Notes: generated by a model from the letters alone, not told the origin. A stretch of 64,000 bases of DNA from Dehalococcoidia bacterium (GCA_012959765.1 DUCO01000018.1:15142-79141); one strand, 5' to 3'. Shown: positions 54,145-63,441, numbered from the stretch's first letter. Program-made: numbers and translations.

Positions 54145-54674
54145 ATGGGTCTATTGCTTCACCAACAACTTGAGACCGATCGAACACTCGTAACGCCACT
54201 CGCTTCTGAGATTGCGCAGGGGATGATTGATCGTGATGGCACGCTGCTCGAAAAAGAGTCACGACTCCGCTTCCCGCAGCCGTTTCAGGTCCCGCCCATG
54301 ATGGACGATTTTCTTCCTGCGGTAATTCAGAGACTGCAATACCAGCCCGAGCAGGTCGGATGGTGGGACTGGCTGTTTTTCGATAAAGCGACCCGAAACG
54401 TACTCGGGTCGATCGGCGTAGGCGGTCCGCCCGATGAAGCAGGTGGTGTCGGGATGGCCTATTCGGTCTACTCGCACTACGAGAATCAGGGCTACACCAA
54501 GGAAGCTGCACTCGCTGTTACCGATTGGATTCTGGCGCGAAGTCGCTGCGAATGACGATTCACCCCAAGAACTACGCCGCTGTTCGAATTGCACAACACG
54601 CCCAGTTCGATCTCAAAGGCACCGTGGTCGATCCCACAGTTGGCGAAGTACACCTTTACGAGGCGAACGGATAA
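54145..54674 (+). pseudogene. GNAT acetyltransferase (RimJ/RimL-like) with a frameshift
   Basis: The first frame (54145-54555) gives RimJ/RimL-type features to GMAYSVYSHYENQGYTKEAALAVTDWI and then stops at SRCE. The missing C-terminus continues in another frame from about 54535 (SLRMTIHPKNYAAVRIAQHA) to TAA at 54672-54674. This is the usual H-P-x-N-x-A-x-R-x-x-x acetyl-CoA helix. One indel near 54530-54550 joins both parts. It is either a recent pseudogene or a sequencing error. Confidence 0.65.
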
Positions 54675-54815
54675 TCCCGCCGCCGCCTTCGACAATAGTC
54701 TGATCTCGTTTGGCTCTAATGCCCAATCGACCGTGACCTGAGCGCGTTCTGCCACTAGAATCTCTAGATAGTGTTTTCGTGGTCGTAGATGGCCACGCAT
54801 TTTTTGGAGATTCAG

Positions 54816-55217
54816 GTGCCAGACAAGCCAAGTGAAAAGTCGCCCGTGACGTTCGAATCCACCACGAAGAAGAAGCGTGAGGCGCGCCCGTGGGGTTCAT
54901 ACGAGATCCTGACCAGCGGACCTGGCTTCCAGACGAAACGCCTGACCGTGAGCGCTGAAAAGCGGCTCTCATTGCAGTGGCACCGTCATCGTGATGAAAC
55001 GTGGGTTGTTGCTCGTGGGACGGCGAAGGTAACTGTTGGCACCGAGCAGCACACACTGGGTCGCGGACAGTCGATGTTCGTCGAACGCAACGTGCACCAC
55101 CGAATCGAGAACATATCTTCGGTCGAGCCGCTGGAAATAATCGAAATCCAGACCGGCGACTATCTCGGCGAAGACGATATCGTAAGAGTAGAAGACGACT
55201 TCGGCCGAGCTGAGTAG
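54816..55217 (+). CDS. Cupin, mannose-6-phosphate isomerase type II domain
   Basis: The start is placed at GTG 54816 behind GGAG (133 residues); an in-frame ATG at 54789 lacks such a site. RPWGSYEIL, KRLTVSAEKRLSLQWHRHRDETWVV and ERNVHHRIEN carry the cupin metal histidines; IIEIQTGDYLGEDDIVR is the conserved end. The domain is normally the C-terminal half of bifunctional mannose-1-phosphate guanylyltransferase/PMI; here it stands alone. It may interconvert fructose-6- and mannose-6-phosphate. Confidence 0.85.
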   Translation: MPDKPSEKSPVTFESTTKKKREARPWGSYEILTSGPGFQTKRLTVSAEKRLSLQWHRHRDETWVVARGTAKVTVGTEQHTLGRGQSMFVERNVHHRIENISSVEPLEIIEIQTGDYLGEDDIVRVEDDFGRAE

Positions 55218-55246
55218 CCTGTGTTCGTATCCTACCTTTTTTCCCT

Positions 55247-55263
55247 TCTCCCTGAGGGGGAGA
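55247..55263. repeat. Type A intergenic palindrome, weak copy
   Basis: TCTCCC-tgagg-GGGAGA sits within a CCCTTCTCCCTGAGGGGGAGAG context that resembles 7148-7167 and 23835-23854. It lies between the cupin gene and the broken kinase. Confidence 0.4.
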
Positions 55264-55401
55264 GATGGGACTCGCGAAGGGAATTCCGATTCTGCTTCAG
55301 ATCGCGATTTGAATCTCATTGAGGACGGCCACTGTAACAAGCGACTGGTTATTTACTTCACATCGGATGGCCGAGAATCATGAGCTGAATTTTTTCAGTT
55401 A

Positions 55402-56550
55402 CTAAACTAGACTGGCCGCTTCTTCTACCAAATCTACAACGATTTCCAGCCGTCTAAAACAGCTGGCTTCGAGTCCATCGGCGTCATCACCAAATCGCTG
55501 AACTATGAATTCCCAACCGCCAAACTGGGCGTTAACCATCGCTGCGAAGGACGCTAAATAAGTCCCGTACCCGCCCGCAGCGAACCAGAAGCCGATTTTG
55601 GAATCGGCTTCTGATCCATTCCAACCCAACGACCTAAGCCCCTCAAGATACGCGCTGAAAATTTCGTCGTTTCGGTCGAGCATAAGCTCAGCTTCCGCGT
55701 CACCCTAGGTCAGGCTTGAGCCGACCATCGTTCCGATATCCGTTTCTAGTGGCCCCAACCCGACACCGGACCAGTCGATTGCTACAACATCTGGTTCTGA
55801 CGGTGGGGTACTGCCTACGAACACGTTTCTAGGATGGAAATCACCGTGACAGATCGTTCTAGTACCGTCGGCAACCGCCGGTCGCAACCTATCCAGGCCG
55901 TTTACTAATTTCTGGTAATCATTAGCGGCTTTTCCAGATAAATAATCCAACAGAAGTGGTTCAGTTCCGTCCAATTTGGAAGGTTTTGGAAAGTGTCTGA
56001 TTTCATCGACACCCCACCGCTTGAGCACAACATCGTGCCCCATCCACTCCGACTCTTCGGGCAAGTCCGTGATAAATGTTCCGCCAAACCGTCCAATCCC
56101 GTGAGCTGCCTGCACATAGTGCTCTAGTCTCTAGGGAGGGCCGTTCATCCACTGGAGATCCTCTATCCACATCCATGTAAGGCCATCCTGATGGATCGTG
56201 TGGAAGAGTGTCGCCGGTCTGACGCCGACAAATTCTCGATCTAGGAATCCGTATTCGTACGCAACGACCTCTCTTTCGCCACTGTTCCGTTCAGCTTTGG
56301 ATAGTATTCCGGGCGATCTGACGACCTTCAAGATGACGGACCAATCGACATGTTGCTGTTGCCGCTTAGCTTGCCCCTCGACCCTCAACAGCCCGACAGT
56401 ATCGCCTCGACGTGAGGGCGCAGTAACGTGCCGAACCTTGATATCAGGTAGAACGAAAGCGGATTCGTCACTCAGGACCTTCCGAACTATTCGACTGAGT
56501 TGAGAAGCACTCAATGCCAATACCTGATCATGGATTTCATCAGCGTTCAT
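55402..56550 (-). pseudogene. APH-family kinase with two in-frame TAG codons
   Basis: A single frame runs 383 codons from ATG 56550 to 55402 and is broken only by TAG at 56131-56133 and TAG at 55705-55707. Read through, it shows the phosphotransferase fold: ICHGDFHPRNVFVG (Brenner loop with catalytic Asp and Asn) and VVAIDWSGVGLG (metal Asp). No frameshift is needed. TAG ends several intact genes in the window, so recoding is unlikely and this is best read as a pseudogene. Intact it would phosphorylate a small molecule. Confidence 0.7.
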
Positions 56551-56702
56551 GAAACTGCTCCAAAAAAATTAGTTGGCAGGGTGGCATCATAGCCCAAACG
56601 ATCTACCTAACCTGCATCCCTCGGGTATAGTCCGGCATCTTAGCGATGTGGCTCTTTAGAGCTCAAGTTTCAATTCAACTCACCCGCACGAGGCGACAAC
56701 CC

Positions 56703-57173
56703 ATGGAAATGCTCGAAGTAGGCGATCAGTTTCCGGATATCGAACTATCTATCGCTGGCGCTGGAACAATTTCGTTGCCCAAAGATTTTGAGGGAAGCTG
56801 GGGTTACATCGCTTTTTATCGAGGTGGTTGGTGATCCTACTGCAATCGGCAGTTAGCCGATGTTGAAGAGTATTTCGAGCAGCTCGACGAACTTGGGATG
56901 AAAATTGTCTTTGCAAACGCAGATGGTGATCCCGACTCGTCACAGACCCACGCCGATCACGACCTGTCGTTCCCTATCGCCCATAGCGTCGATGAGGAAA
57001 TTGCAGCGAAGTTGGGAGCTTGGACCGAACTGCGACAAGGGACCACGATCATCCAGCCGTGTGAATTTGTAATCCGACCCGATGGAACAGTTGCCGCGTC
57101 GTTATACGCCACAACTCAACTAGGACGAATGTCGCCCGAGGCAGTCTGGAAGTTCGTAAACGATCGAAAGTAG
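56703..57173 (+). CDS. Peroxiredoxin-like protein, candidate selenoprotein (in-frame TGA at the active site, UxxC)
   Basis: The start is placed at ATG 56703 behind GAGG. The thioredoxin-fold protein begins MEMLEVGDQFPDIEL. The family active site [FY]YRGGWCPYCNxQL reads YRGGW, TGA, SYCNRQL: TGA at 56832-56834 is codon 44, exactly at the first cysteine, and Cys47 remains, giving UxxC. Beyond it the frame continues intact for 113 codons to TAG (57171-57173), including VFANADGDPDSSQTHADHDL and FVIRPDGTVAASLYA. Total length is 156 residues with Sec. A SECIS-like hairpin follows (56845-56861). Selenocysteine at this position is known for some bacterial Prx-like proteins. A nonsense mutation of TGC or TGT is the alternative; no selA-D are in the window. 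Confidence 0.6.
56845..56861 (+). promoter_or_regulatory. Candidate bacterial SECIS hairpin
   Basis: ATCGGC-AGTTA-GCCGAT is a perfect 6-bp stem with a 5-base loop that starts 10 bases after the TGA. The apical loop has G in its second position, and 16 bases lie between the TGA and the loop. As I recall, bacterial SECIS rules ask for a loop G in the first two positions and 16-37 bases of distance. An alternative stem CTGC/GCAG extended by CTA/TAG with a bulged U (56837-56856) is also possible. Confidence 0.5.
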
Positions 57174-58301
57174 TTACTTCAGCGCCACGCTGCCGTCTTC
57201 TCGTATTGGCGGTGGTGTGTTCGCCGGATCGAACGGGTGCATTGCCGGCGCGTCTTCGTTGAAGATCACTCCGAGTCCGGGTTTCTCCGATGGTGTGTAC
57301 CAGCCACGTTCGAGCTTGATGATCTCGTCGGTCATGTCACGCCTCGGTGATTCTTCCTCTTTCACCGATTCCTGGACGTCCCAAGACGGTGATGAAGCTC
57401 CGATGGCAATGCACGCGGCAGTTGCGATCGGTCCCTGGAAGTTGTGCGGGCAAATCTTGATGTGATGGGCTTCAGCGATCGTTGCGATCTTCTTCACGCC
57501 GGTGATTCCGCCAGCGACCGCGATATCAGGCTTGAAGAACGCGGGTTTCGCCAGTTGGGCATACTCACGGAACTCCCAGATACCCATGTTTCGTTCGCCA
57601 ACTGCCAGTGGCAATCGCATTTTCGATGCTACATCGCCCATGGCAACCACCGAATCGGGAACGATCGGGTCTTCAATGAAATACGGCCTCAGACTCGCAA
57701 CCTCGTCGCAGAACACAATCGCCTCGTGCGGCTGCATGTTTCGGTGAATCTCAATTCCGATATCGAAATCCCAGCCAACCGTTTCACGAACTGCCCCGAC
57801 CATTTCGACGGCGAGGCCGATCATCTTTGTGTAGGTCAGTTCTGCCCAAAGCTTGGGCATAGGCGTGAACTTGAGCGCCGAGAATCCCTGATCGAGCGCC
57901 TTCTTAGCTCCCGCTGCGGCCGCTTCAGGAGTATCGCCCCCGATTCCCTGGGCGATTCCTCGAATCTTTTGACGAACCTTGCCGCCAAGCAAATCCCAAA
58001 TAGGTGCCTGAAGCCGCTTGCCCTTGATGTCCCACAGCGCCATGTCGATAGCGCTGACAGCGCCGCCGATGCTGTTGCCCCTGAACGCCGAGTTATACCG
58101 CCAGAGATAGCTCCAGATGTGCTCGATATCGCCCGCTTCCATCCCGATCAGTGCGTCGGCAAACCCGTGAATGGTCGCTTCAGCGGCCTTCGGGTACGAC
58201 CAGTAGCACGACTCGCCGATGCCTTCTGTGCCGTCCTCGGTGGTGACTTTCACTACCAGATATCGGTCCACAAAAAACGTTTCGATCTTTTCGATTTTCA
58301 T
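57174..58301 (-). CDS. Enolase-superfamily dehydratase (mandelate racemase type)
   Basis: The 375-residue protein has metal ligands Glu184 (IGIEIHRN), Glu210 (YFIEDP) and Glu236 (AVGERNMG), with acid/base His186 and His286 (CPHNFQGP). The first ligand is Glu where Asp is usual; the same holds for its relative at 60648. WDIKGKRLQAPIWDLLGGK is the family hinge. It likely dehydrates an aldonic or uronic acid. It converges on the peroxiredoxin gene with no gap. The Gfo/Idh/MocA oxidoreductase lies upstream on the same strand. Confidence 0.88.
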   Translation of the reverse strand: MKIEKIETFFVDRYLVVKVTTEDGTEGIGESCYWSYPKAAEATIHGFADALIGMEAGDIEHIWSYLWRYNSAFRGNSIGGAVSAIDMALWDIKGKRLQAPIWDLLGGKVRQKIRGIAQGIGGDTPEAAAAGAKKALDQGFSALKFTPMPKLWAELTYTKMIGLAVEMVGAVRETVGWDFDIGIEIHRNMQPHEAIVFCDEVASLRPYFIEDPIVPDSVVAMGDVASKMRLPLAVGERNMGIWEFREYAQLAKPAFFKPDIAVAGGITGVKKIATIAEAHHIKICPHNFQGPIATAACIAIGASSPSWDVQESVKEEESPRRDMTDEIIKLERGWYTPSEKPGLGVIFNEDAPAMHPFDPANTPPPIREDGSVALK

Positions 58302-58375
58302 TTTTCAACTTCAGTTTGGGGCGATTTGCCCTGTAATGATCGGATGTAGATATTGAGGTTGTTTCAGCTGGTCTC

Positions 58376-59626
58376 TTAGATATTCCAGTGCTTGTTGATG
58401 CTCGCTTCGTACTGAGCAGTCTCTTCGTTCTCGATCTCTTCGATCGTCACCGCTCGACCCAACACCGAAGATTCAAGCGCTGCGTTGCACACCGCAAGGT
58501 CTTTGCGACCCACGTAGGCGTCGACTTCTGGCTTCGTTCCATCGGCTATGCACTGCCCGAGTTCGTAATACTCAAGTGCGACGAGAAATCGGTCGGCATC
58601 TTCGAACGGTGTCGTGTACGAACCGAGCCGGTCGCTTCCGAACAATCGAGCGGGTAGTTCATCCAGATGGAAATCCGGAACCAGCTCAAGAACTTCATCG
58701 CCGGTTACTGCGCCAACTCCATCGATAGTCAGCGTTAGTGGATCGCCCCGACGCTGCTTCGCCGGTGCCATCGAACCCTTGCTGCCGTAGATCATGGCGT
58801 ACTGCATTGGCTCGCCGTGAGCTGCGAACATCGATGTCCACTGCCCAACGGCACCACTCTTGAACTTGAGCGTTGAAATCACCATATCTTCAGCATCGGC
58901 GTCGATCTCGTCAGGAACTTCAGCAGCCCAGTGATCGTAAAAGTTCGCCACGCCAATTTTTTCGCCTTTGTACCGTTTCGGTTCCCACACCTTCGATACC
59001 GCGTAAACCTCTTCGACATCGCCCATGTAGTACATCATCTGGTCGACCGCATGAACTCCGGCATCAACAAAAATCCCGCCGATATTCTTGTAGTGACGCC
59101 ATGGCCAGATGATGATGTCGTTCCCGCCCTTGGCCGATCCGAGAAGGAAGCTGTAGGGATCGCCAATCGCACCGGAATCGAGCAGGGCCTTGTTGAGTCG
59201 GCACATCGGATCACGACGTTCCTGCTCACCGACACTCAACACTTTGCCTGAACGCTTCCAGGCGTCGATAACCCGGTTGCAGCCTCTAATAGTGAGTGAA
59301 AGTGGCTTCTCGCAAAGCACGTTGTAGCCGAGATCGAACGCCATTTCGGCGACGAGATGATGTGAGCCAGAGTCGGTGGTGATATCGACCGCTTCGATGT
59401 CGGGTCGTTTCTTCTTCATGTCCTCCATCGAGGTGAAGACTTCCGGACGGCTGCCAAGTATCTCTTCCGCGTTATCGGCAAGATGAATGGCGTTTTCTTC
59501 GCGTGTGTCGCAAACCGCAACCAGCTCGACATTCGCCATGCCGCTCTCGTAAAGCGCCCCGAGCGCCCGCAAATGGCGACCGCCCATGCCGCCCGCACCG
59601 ACTATCGCAATTGGAATATTGACCAC
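58376..59626 (-). CDS. Gfo/Idh/MocA-family NAD(P)-dependent oxidoreductase
   Basis: The 416-residue protein has the Rossmann GAGGMGGRHLRAL, the catalytic EKPLSL motif (about residue 106) and the C-terminal-domain signature GGIFVDAGVHAVDQMMYYMG. Such enzymes oxidise or reduce sugars and inositols, often in catabolic clusters. It lies 74 bases upstream of the enolase-superfamily gene on the same strand, suggesting an oxidation followed by dehydration. Confidence 0.88.
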   Translation of the reverse strand: MVNIPIAIVGAGGMGGRHLRALGALYESGMANVELVAVCDTREENAIHLADNAEEILGSRPEVFTSMEDMKKKRPDIEAVDITTDSGSHHLVAEMAFDLGYNVLCEKPLSLTIRGCNRVIDAWKRSGKVLSVGEQERRDPMCRLNKALLDSGAIGDPYSFLLGSAKGGNDIIIWPWRHYKNIGGIFVDAGVHAVDQMMYYMGDVEEVYAVSKVWEPKRYKGEKIGVANFYDHWAAEVPDEIDADAEDMVISTLKFKSGAVGQWTSMFAAHGEPMQYAMIYGSKGSMAPAKQRRGDPLTLTIDGVGAVTGDEVLELVPDFHLDELPARLFGSDRLGSYTTPFEDADRFLVALEYYELGQCIADGTKPEVDAYVGRKDLAVCNAALESSVLGRAVTIEEIENEETAQYEASINKHWNI

Positions 59627-59852
59627 GAAAAAACTCCATTGATTGGTGCCTGATCAAATTGGCTCAGGCACAGCCGCAGTTGTACACCATCATCCGCGTG
59701 GAAGCGAATTCTTCTGCCCATGCCCAACAGAGAGTTTTATCGACAGCCCGGATCCTGTTCGCTATCCTGCCAGCGCAATCGCAGGTAAGCGTGAATAGTC
59801 ACCGGCTGCCAGTTGAAATCGATCGCAATTCCATAGAATTAGGGGCATCTCA

Positions 59853-60626
59853 GTGACCGAAATATTGCTCGATGCCAAATGTCTTCAGGTTGTGCAGCAT
59901 TTCCAACCTTTATTTAGTTCGCAACCTGTTCGCAGATTGACCAGCTTCCTCAAAATCATCGGTTCATATGGTGCGATTAAATACATCGATGCCGATGTCA
60001 TCGATGCGGCATCCCTCGGCTCTGCCAACCTTTTCATCAGCACGACTCGAATCCAGCAATGGCCCTACAAAGACGAAGAGATAAACAGTATCCACGACTT
60101 TGTCGCTTCGGGTGGCAGTCTGTTGCTTATGTCCAATCATTCGAGATACCCGAGTAGTCCCTCAGCGGGACACCACACGGAGCAGGACGGACGATTAGCA
60201 AGGGCGTTCCAGATCTAAATCGTCGAAGCCTTGTTCCGTAATCCCGCTCCAAAACATCTGACATCGATTGAGTCGGTAGGTGAGAAGGTTCACCCGATTC
60301 TGACCGATTATTTGAGCACCCGTATGCTCAATACGGTCACAATAAACAACTGCTCTGCAATATCGACTCAATCCGAAAACGGTCACGCGGTTCTGCTTCT
60401 CGACAACGACATGGAGGATATCGGACCCAATGCGCTGTCATCCCGAGGCAACGCGTTCGCGTGGGCCATTGATGAATACGGAGACGGCAAGGGACGCGTT
60501 GTCGTGACCGGAGCAGGTTTTATCGGCGAACCCGACTTACCAGGGACTGGCCCTGGCCTGATGGACAAAGATCAAAACGAACTGTTCGTCCGTCAACTAA
60601 TCTCATGGTTGCTCAGCCGGGAATAA
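59853..60626 (+). pseudogene. DUF4350/GATase-like protein with one in-frame TAA
   Basis: The frame starts at GTG 59853 behind AGGGG and runs 257 codons to TAA 60624-60626, interrupted once by TAA at 60216-60218. The first part has the alpha-beta pattern of class I glutamine amidotransferase-like domains (DFVASGGSLLLMSNHSRYP). The second part has GRVVVTGAGFIGEPDLPGTG and ends LFVRQLISWLLSRE. This resembles the DUF4350/ThuA-like group, function unclear. The disruption is single and without frameshift, so sequencing error or recent decay are both possible. Confidence 0.6.
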
Positions 60627-60647
60627 TCTCTACAACAACTGCGACCA

Positions 60648-61781
60648 CTACCTGTCCTGAACACTCCCATCAAACCCGATTGGAGTGTCGAGAATCTTTG
60701 GATTCTCTGGACCCGAAAGTGTAGCCTCGTTCAGTTCGATGCCAAGACCCGGGCCCTCTGGCACGATCAAATATCCGTCCACCAGCGCGAGAGGTGTCAC
60801 CAGAAGATCGCTCTTTGGCGGCTCCGATTCGCCGGTGTACTCCTGCAAAGCAAAGTTCGGAATACAAGCGTCGAGCTGCACACATGCCGCAGTGCTTACG
60901 GGTGAAAGCGGGTTGTGAGGAATCACCTTCACGTGCTTCGCCTCGGCCATAGCCGCAACCTTCTTCGATCCCGAAAGACCTCCGCACAGGCACAGGTCGG
61001 GTCGAACGTACGCCGCAGCGTTCGCTTCAAGAAGCTGCTCGTACTCGAAAATGGTCGTGAACCGCTCACCGGTTGCGATCGGAATATTGCACTGATCGGC
61101 AACTTCGCCCATTCGCGCCGGGCTGTCCGGCAACATGGGATCTTCGTAGAAGAACGGGTTGAACTGCTCGAGGCGCCGACCCAGCCATATGCTTTCAGCA
61201 GGTGACATCTGGCGGTGAATTTCCACACAGATGTCGGCCGCACCATCAACTGCCTCTTTCACCGCACCAACACGGTCGACTGCTTCGTCGGCCCACTCGG
61301 TGTATGACTTGTGCAGGTAGTAGTCCGGGGCGAACGGAGTGAAGCGAACCGCAGTGAATCCTTCGGCAACGGCAGCTTTCGCACTGGCAACAAGATCGTC
61401 CTTAGTCGCTCCACCAACGTGCATGTAGCAGCGAACCTTGTCTCGGGTCTTGCCGCCCATCAGATCGTAAATCGGCACACCGAGTCGCTTGCCCTTAATG
61501 TCCCAAAGCGCAATGTCGATCGCCGAAAGCGCACCCTGAACGACCGAGCCCATGAAGTGCGACGTTCGACACAGCCACTGATAGTGATGCTCGATAAAGC
61601 TGGGATCCTTGCCAACAAGGTAATCGGCCATCGTGTCGACCATCGTCTTCGTAGGTCGCTGCCAGCCGTGCACTCCACCCTCGCCAATGCCCACGGTGCC
61701 GTCCTCGCAGTAGATGCGAATCAGCAACCAGCGATCCCACAACATTGTTTCCACTCGTTCGATTTTTGTAGATGCTGGCAT
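60648..61781 (-). CDS. Enolase-superfamily dehydratase (mandelate racemase type)
   Basis: The 377-residue protein has metal ligands Glu187 (CVEIHRQM), Glu213 (FYEDPMLPDS) and Glu239 (ATGERFTT), with histidines His189 and His289 (IPHNPLSP). It closely parallels the 57174 gene (same EIHR motif and DPxxPDS loop), so both likely come from one subgroup with different substrates. It converges with the broken gene at 59853 and is divergent from the D-aminoacylase at 61948, with a 166-base gap. Confidence 0.88.
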   Translation of the reverse strand: MPASTKIERVETMLWDRWLLIRIYCEDGTVGIGEGGVHGWQRPTKTMVDTMADYLVGKDPSFIEHHYQWLCRTSHFMGSVVQGALSAIDIALWDIKGKRLGVPIYDLMGGKTRDKVRCYMHVGGATKDDLVASAKAAVAEGFTAVRFTPFAPDYYLHKSYTEWADEAVDRVGAVKEAVDGAADICVEIHRQMSPAESIWLGRRLEQFNPFFYEDPMLPDSPARMGEVADQCNIPIATGERFTTIFEYEQLLEANAAAYVRPDLCLCGGLSGSKKVAAMAEAKHVKVIPHNPLSPVSTAACVQLDACIPNFALQEYTGESEPPKSDLLVTPLALVDGYLIVPEGPGLGIELNEATLSGPENPKILDTPIGFDGSVQDR

Positions 61782-61947
61782 GTTTTTTTAGGTCCGATTT
61801 CTAGTTGTGTACCCTAACGATTTGGGCGTGCTGCCGAGAAGGTAGACCTAAAACGCCGTCGTTACAAGATCGAATCGAATTGTGTTGACCAACAGTCACG
61901 GGTATAACGACCCCATCAAACCGAATTCATGTTGAGGAACTAAGAAC

Positions 61948-63441
61948 TTGCTCGATCTTGTAATCAAAGGCGCAACCGTTATCGACGGTTCAGGTACTGA
62001 GGGCGTTGTGCTTGACGTGGGAATAGAGGGCGACCGAATTGTTGCGATAGCCCCGAGCATCGAAGCCGAATCGGCCGAGACGTTCAACGCATCGGGTCTG
62101 GTGCTTTCGCCAGGGTTCATCGACGTCCATTCGCACGACGATTTCCATGTGCTGATCGAGCCGGAAGTTCGACACAATATCTTGCAGGGCATCACCACCG
62201 CCATCGTTGGGAACTGCGGGTTTGGTGCCGCTGGTTCAGATGCCGGTAAGGTGCAAATGAAGGCGATCAACGAACCGACTGCCGAACTGCCCGACTGGGA
62301 CGGCTATGCCGAGTATTTGGAAGAGGTCGATAAAGCGTCGCCGATTTTGAACGTGGCTGCCTTGATCGGTCACCACACTGCACGCCGACAGGCAATGGGC
62401 GGCGTCGAAAATCGCCCACCAACCGACACCGAACTGGCTGAAATGCTGGCGAGTGTTGAAGAGGGCATGGAGGCCGGGGCAGTTGGCATGTCGACCGGAC
62501 TGGTCTATGAACCGGGTCGATACGCCAGCACCGAGGAAGTTGTTGCGCTCGCAAACGTCGTCGGCAAACACGGCGGACTCTACGTTTCGCACATGCGGGA
62601 CGAGGCGGTCGGACTTCTCGATTCCGTAAAAGAAACCCTCCACATCGGCGAAGCAAGTGGTTGTGCGGTTGAAGTTTCGCACCACAAAGCGGTCGGTCGA
62701 ACCAATTGGGGCAAGGTCGCTCAATCACTCGAAATGATCGAGGATGCTGTTGCGCAGGGGCATGACGTAACCGCCGATCAGTACCCGTACACCGCCCGCA
62801 GCACGATGCTGTTCGCACTGGTTCAAAACGGGACATTCTCGGCCGGTGAAGGCGGTGCTATGGGCAAGTCGGAGCCGTCTGAGGTACTACTGTGTTCAGT
62901 TCCTGGCTTTGGGGATTTCGAAGGTCGATCACTTCAAAGCTTTGTCGAGGAGTTTGATCTGCCCGGCGAAGAAGCGGCGAACAAGCTTTTGAGCGACTAC
63001 TCGAACGAGATTCTGGTGGCTGCATTTGGCATGGACGAAGGCGACGTGCGGATGGTCATGGCTCACTCTTCGACCATGATCGGCACAGACGGCCTCGACC
63101 GCGGCTCAAAGCCTCATCCTCGGGCGTGGGGCACATATCCGAGGGTGCTCGGCAAGTACGTTCGTGAAGAGGGCGTAATCTCGCTCGAAAACGCTATCTA
63201 CAAGATGACTGGCATGCCAGCTGCCAAATTCGGAATCGCAAATCGCGGACTCATAAAAGAAGGCAACTTCGCTGACCTGGTTTTGTTCGATCCCGAAACT
63301 GTAATCGATGGTGCAACCTACGAAAACTCTCGTGTCGCCCCTGTCGGAATTCCCCATGTGATCGTGAACGGTCAGTTTGCCGTGCGAGACGGCCAGCACG
63401 CTGGATCACGTTCAGGTCGAGCACTACGCAGAGGCATTTAG
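61948..63441 (+). CDS. N-acyl-D-amino-acid deacylase (D-aminoacylase), amidohydrolase family
   Basis: The 497-residue protein starts at TTG 61948 behind TTGAGGAA. The N-terminal strand domain LDLVIKGATVIDGSG leads to the HxH motif (GFIDVHSHDDFH). The cysteine ligand in GNCGFG, SHMRDE, EVSHHKAVG and IGTDGLDRGSKPHPRAWG follow. This full set is typical of D-aminoacylases, which release D-amino acids from N-acyl forms; dihydroorotase-like enzymes lack the Cys ligand. An enolase-superfamily gene follows on the same strand. Confidence 0.9.
   Translation: MLDLVIKGATVIDGSGTEGVVLDVGIEGDRIVAIAPSIEAESAETFNASGLVLSPGFIDVHSHDDFHVLIEPEVRHNILQGITTAIVGNCGFGAAGSDAGKVQMKAINEPTAELPDWDGYAEYLEEVDKASPILNVAALIGHHTARRQAMGGVENRPPTDTELAEMLASVEEGMEAGAVGMSTGLVYEPGRYASTEEVVALANVVGKHGGLYVSHMRDEAVGLLDSVKETLHIGEASGCAVEVSHHKAVGRTNWGKVAQSLEMIEDAVAQGHDVTADQYPYTARSTMLFALVQNGTFSAGEGGAMGKSEPSEVLLCSVPGFGDFEGRSLQSFVEEFDLPGEEAANKLLSDYSNEILVAAFGMDEGDVRMVMAHSSTMIGTDGLDRGSKPHPRAWGTYPRVLGKYVREEGVISLENAIYKMTGMPAAKFGIANRGLIKEGNFADLVLFDPETVIDGATYENSRVAPVGIPHVIVNGQFAVRDGQHAGSRSGRALRRGI

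Noticed and set aside
55705-56133. Pyrrolysine or amber recoding at the two TAG codons
   Set aside because: TAG ends several intact genes in the window (3939-4823, tatC, 10270-11445) and no pyl genes are seen; decay is simpler.
57444-58349. Plus-strand open frame of 301 residues
   Set aside because: Antisense to the enolase-superfamily gene, whose ligands and motifs are all in place.
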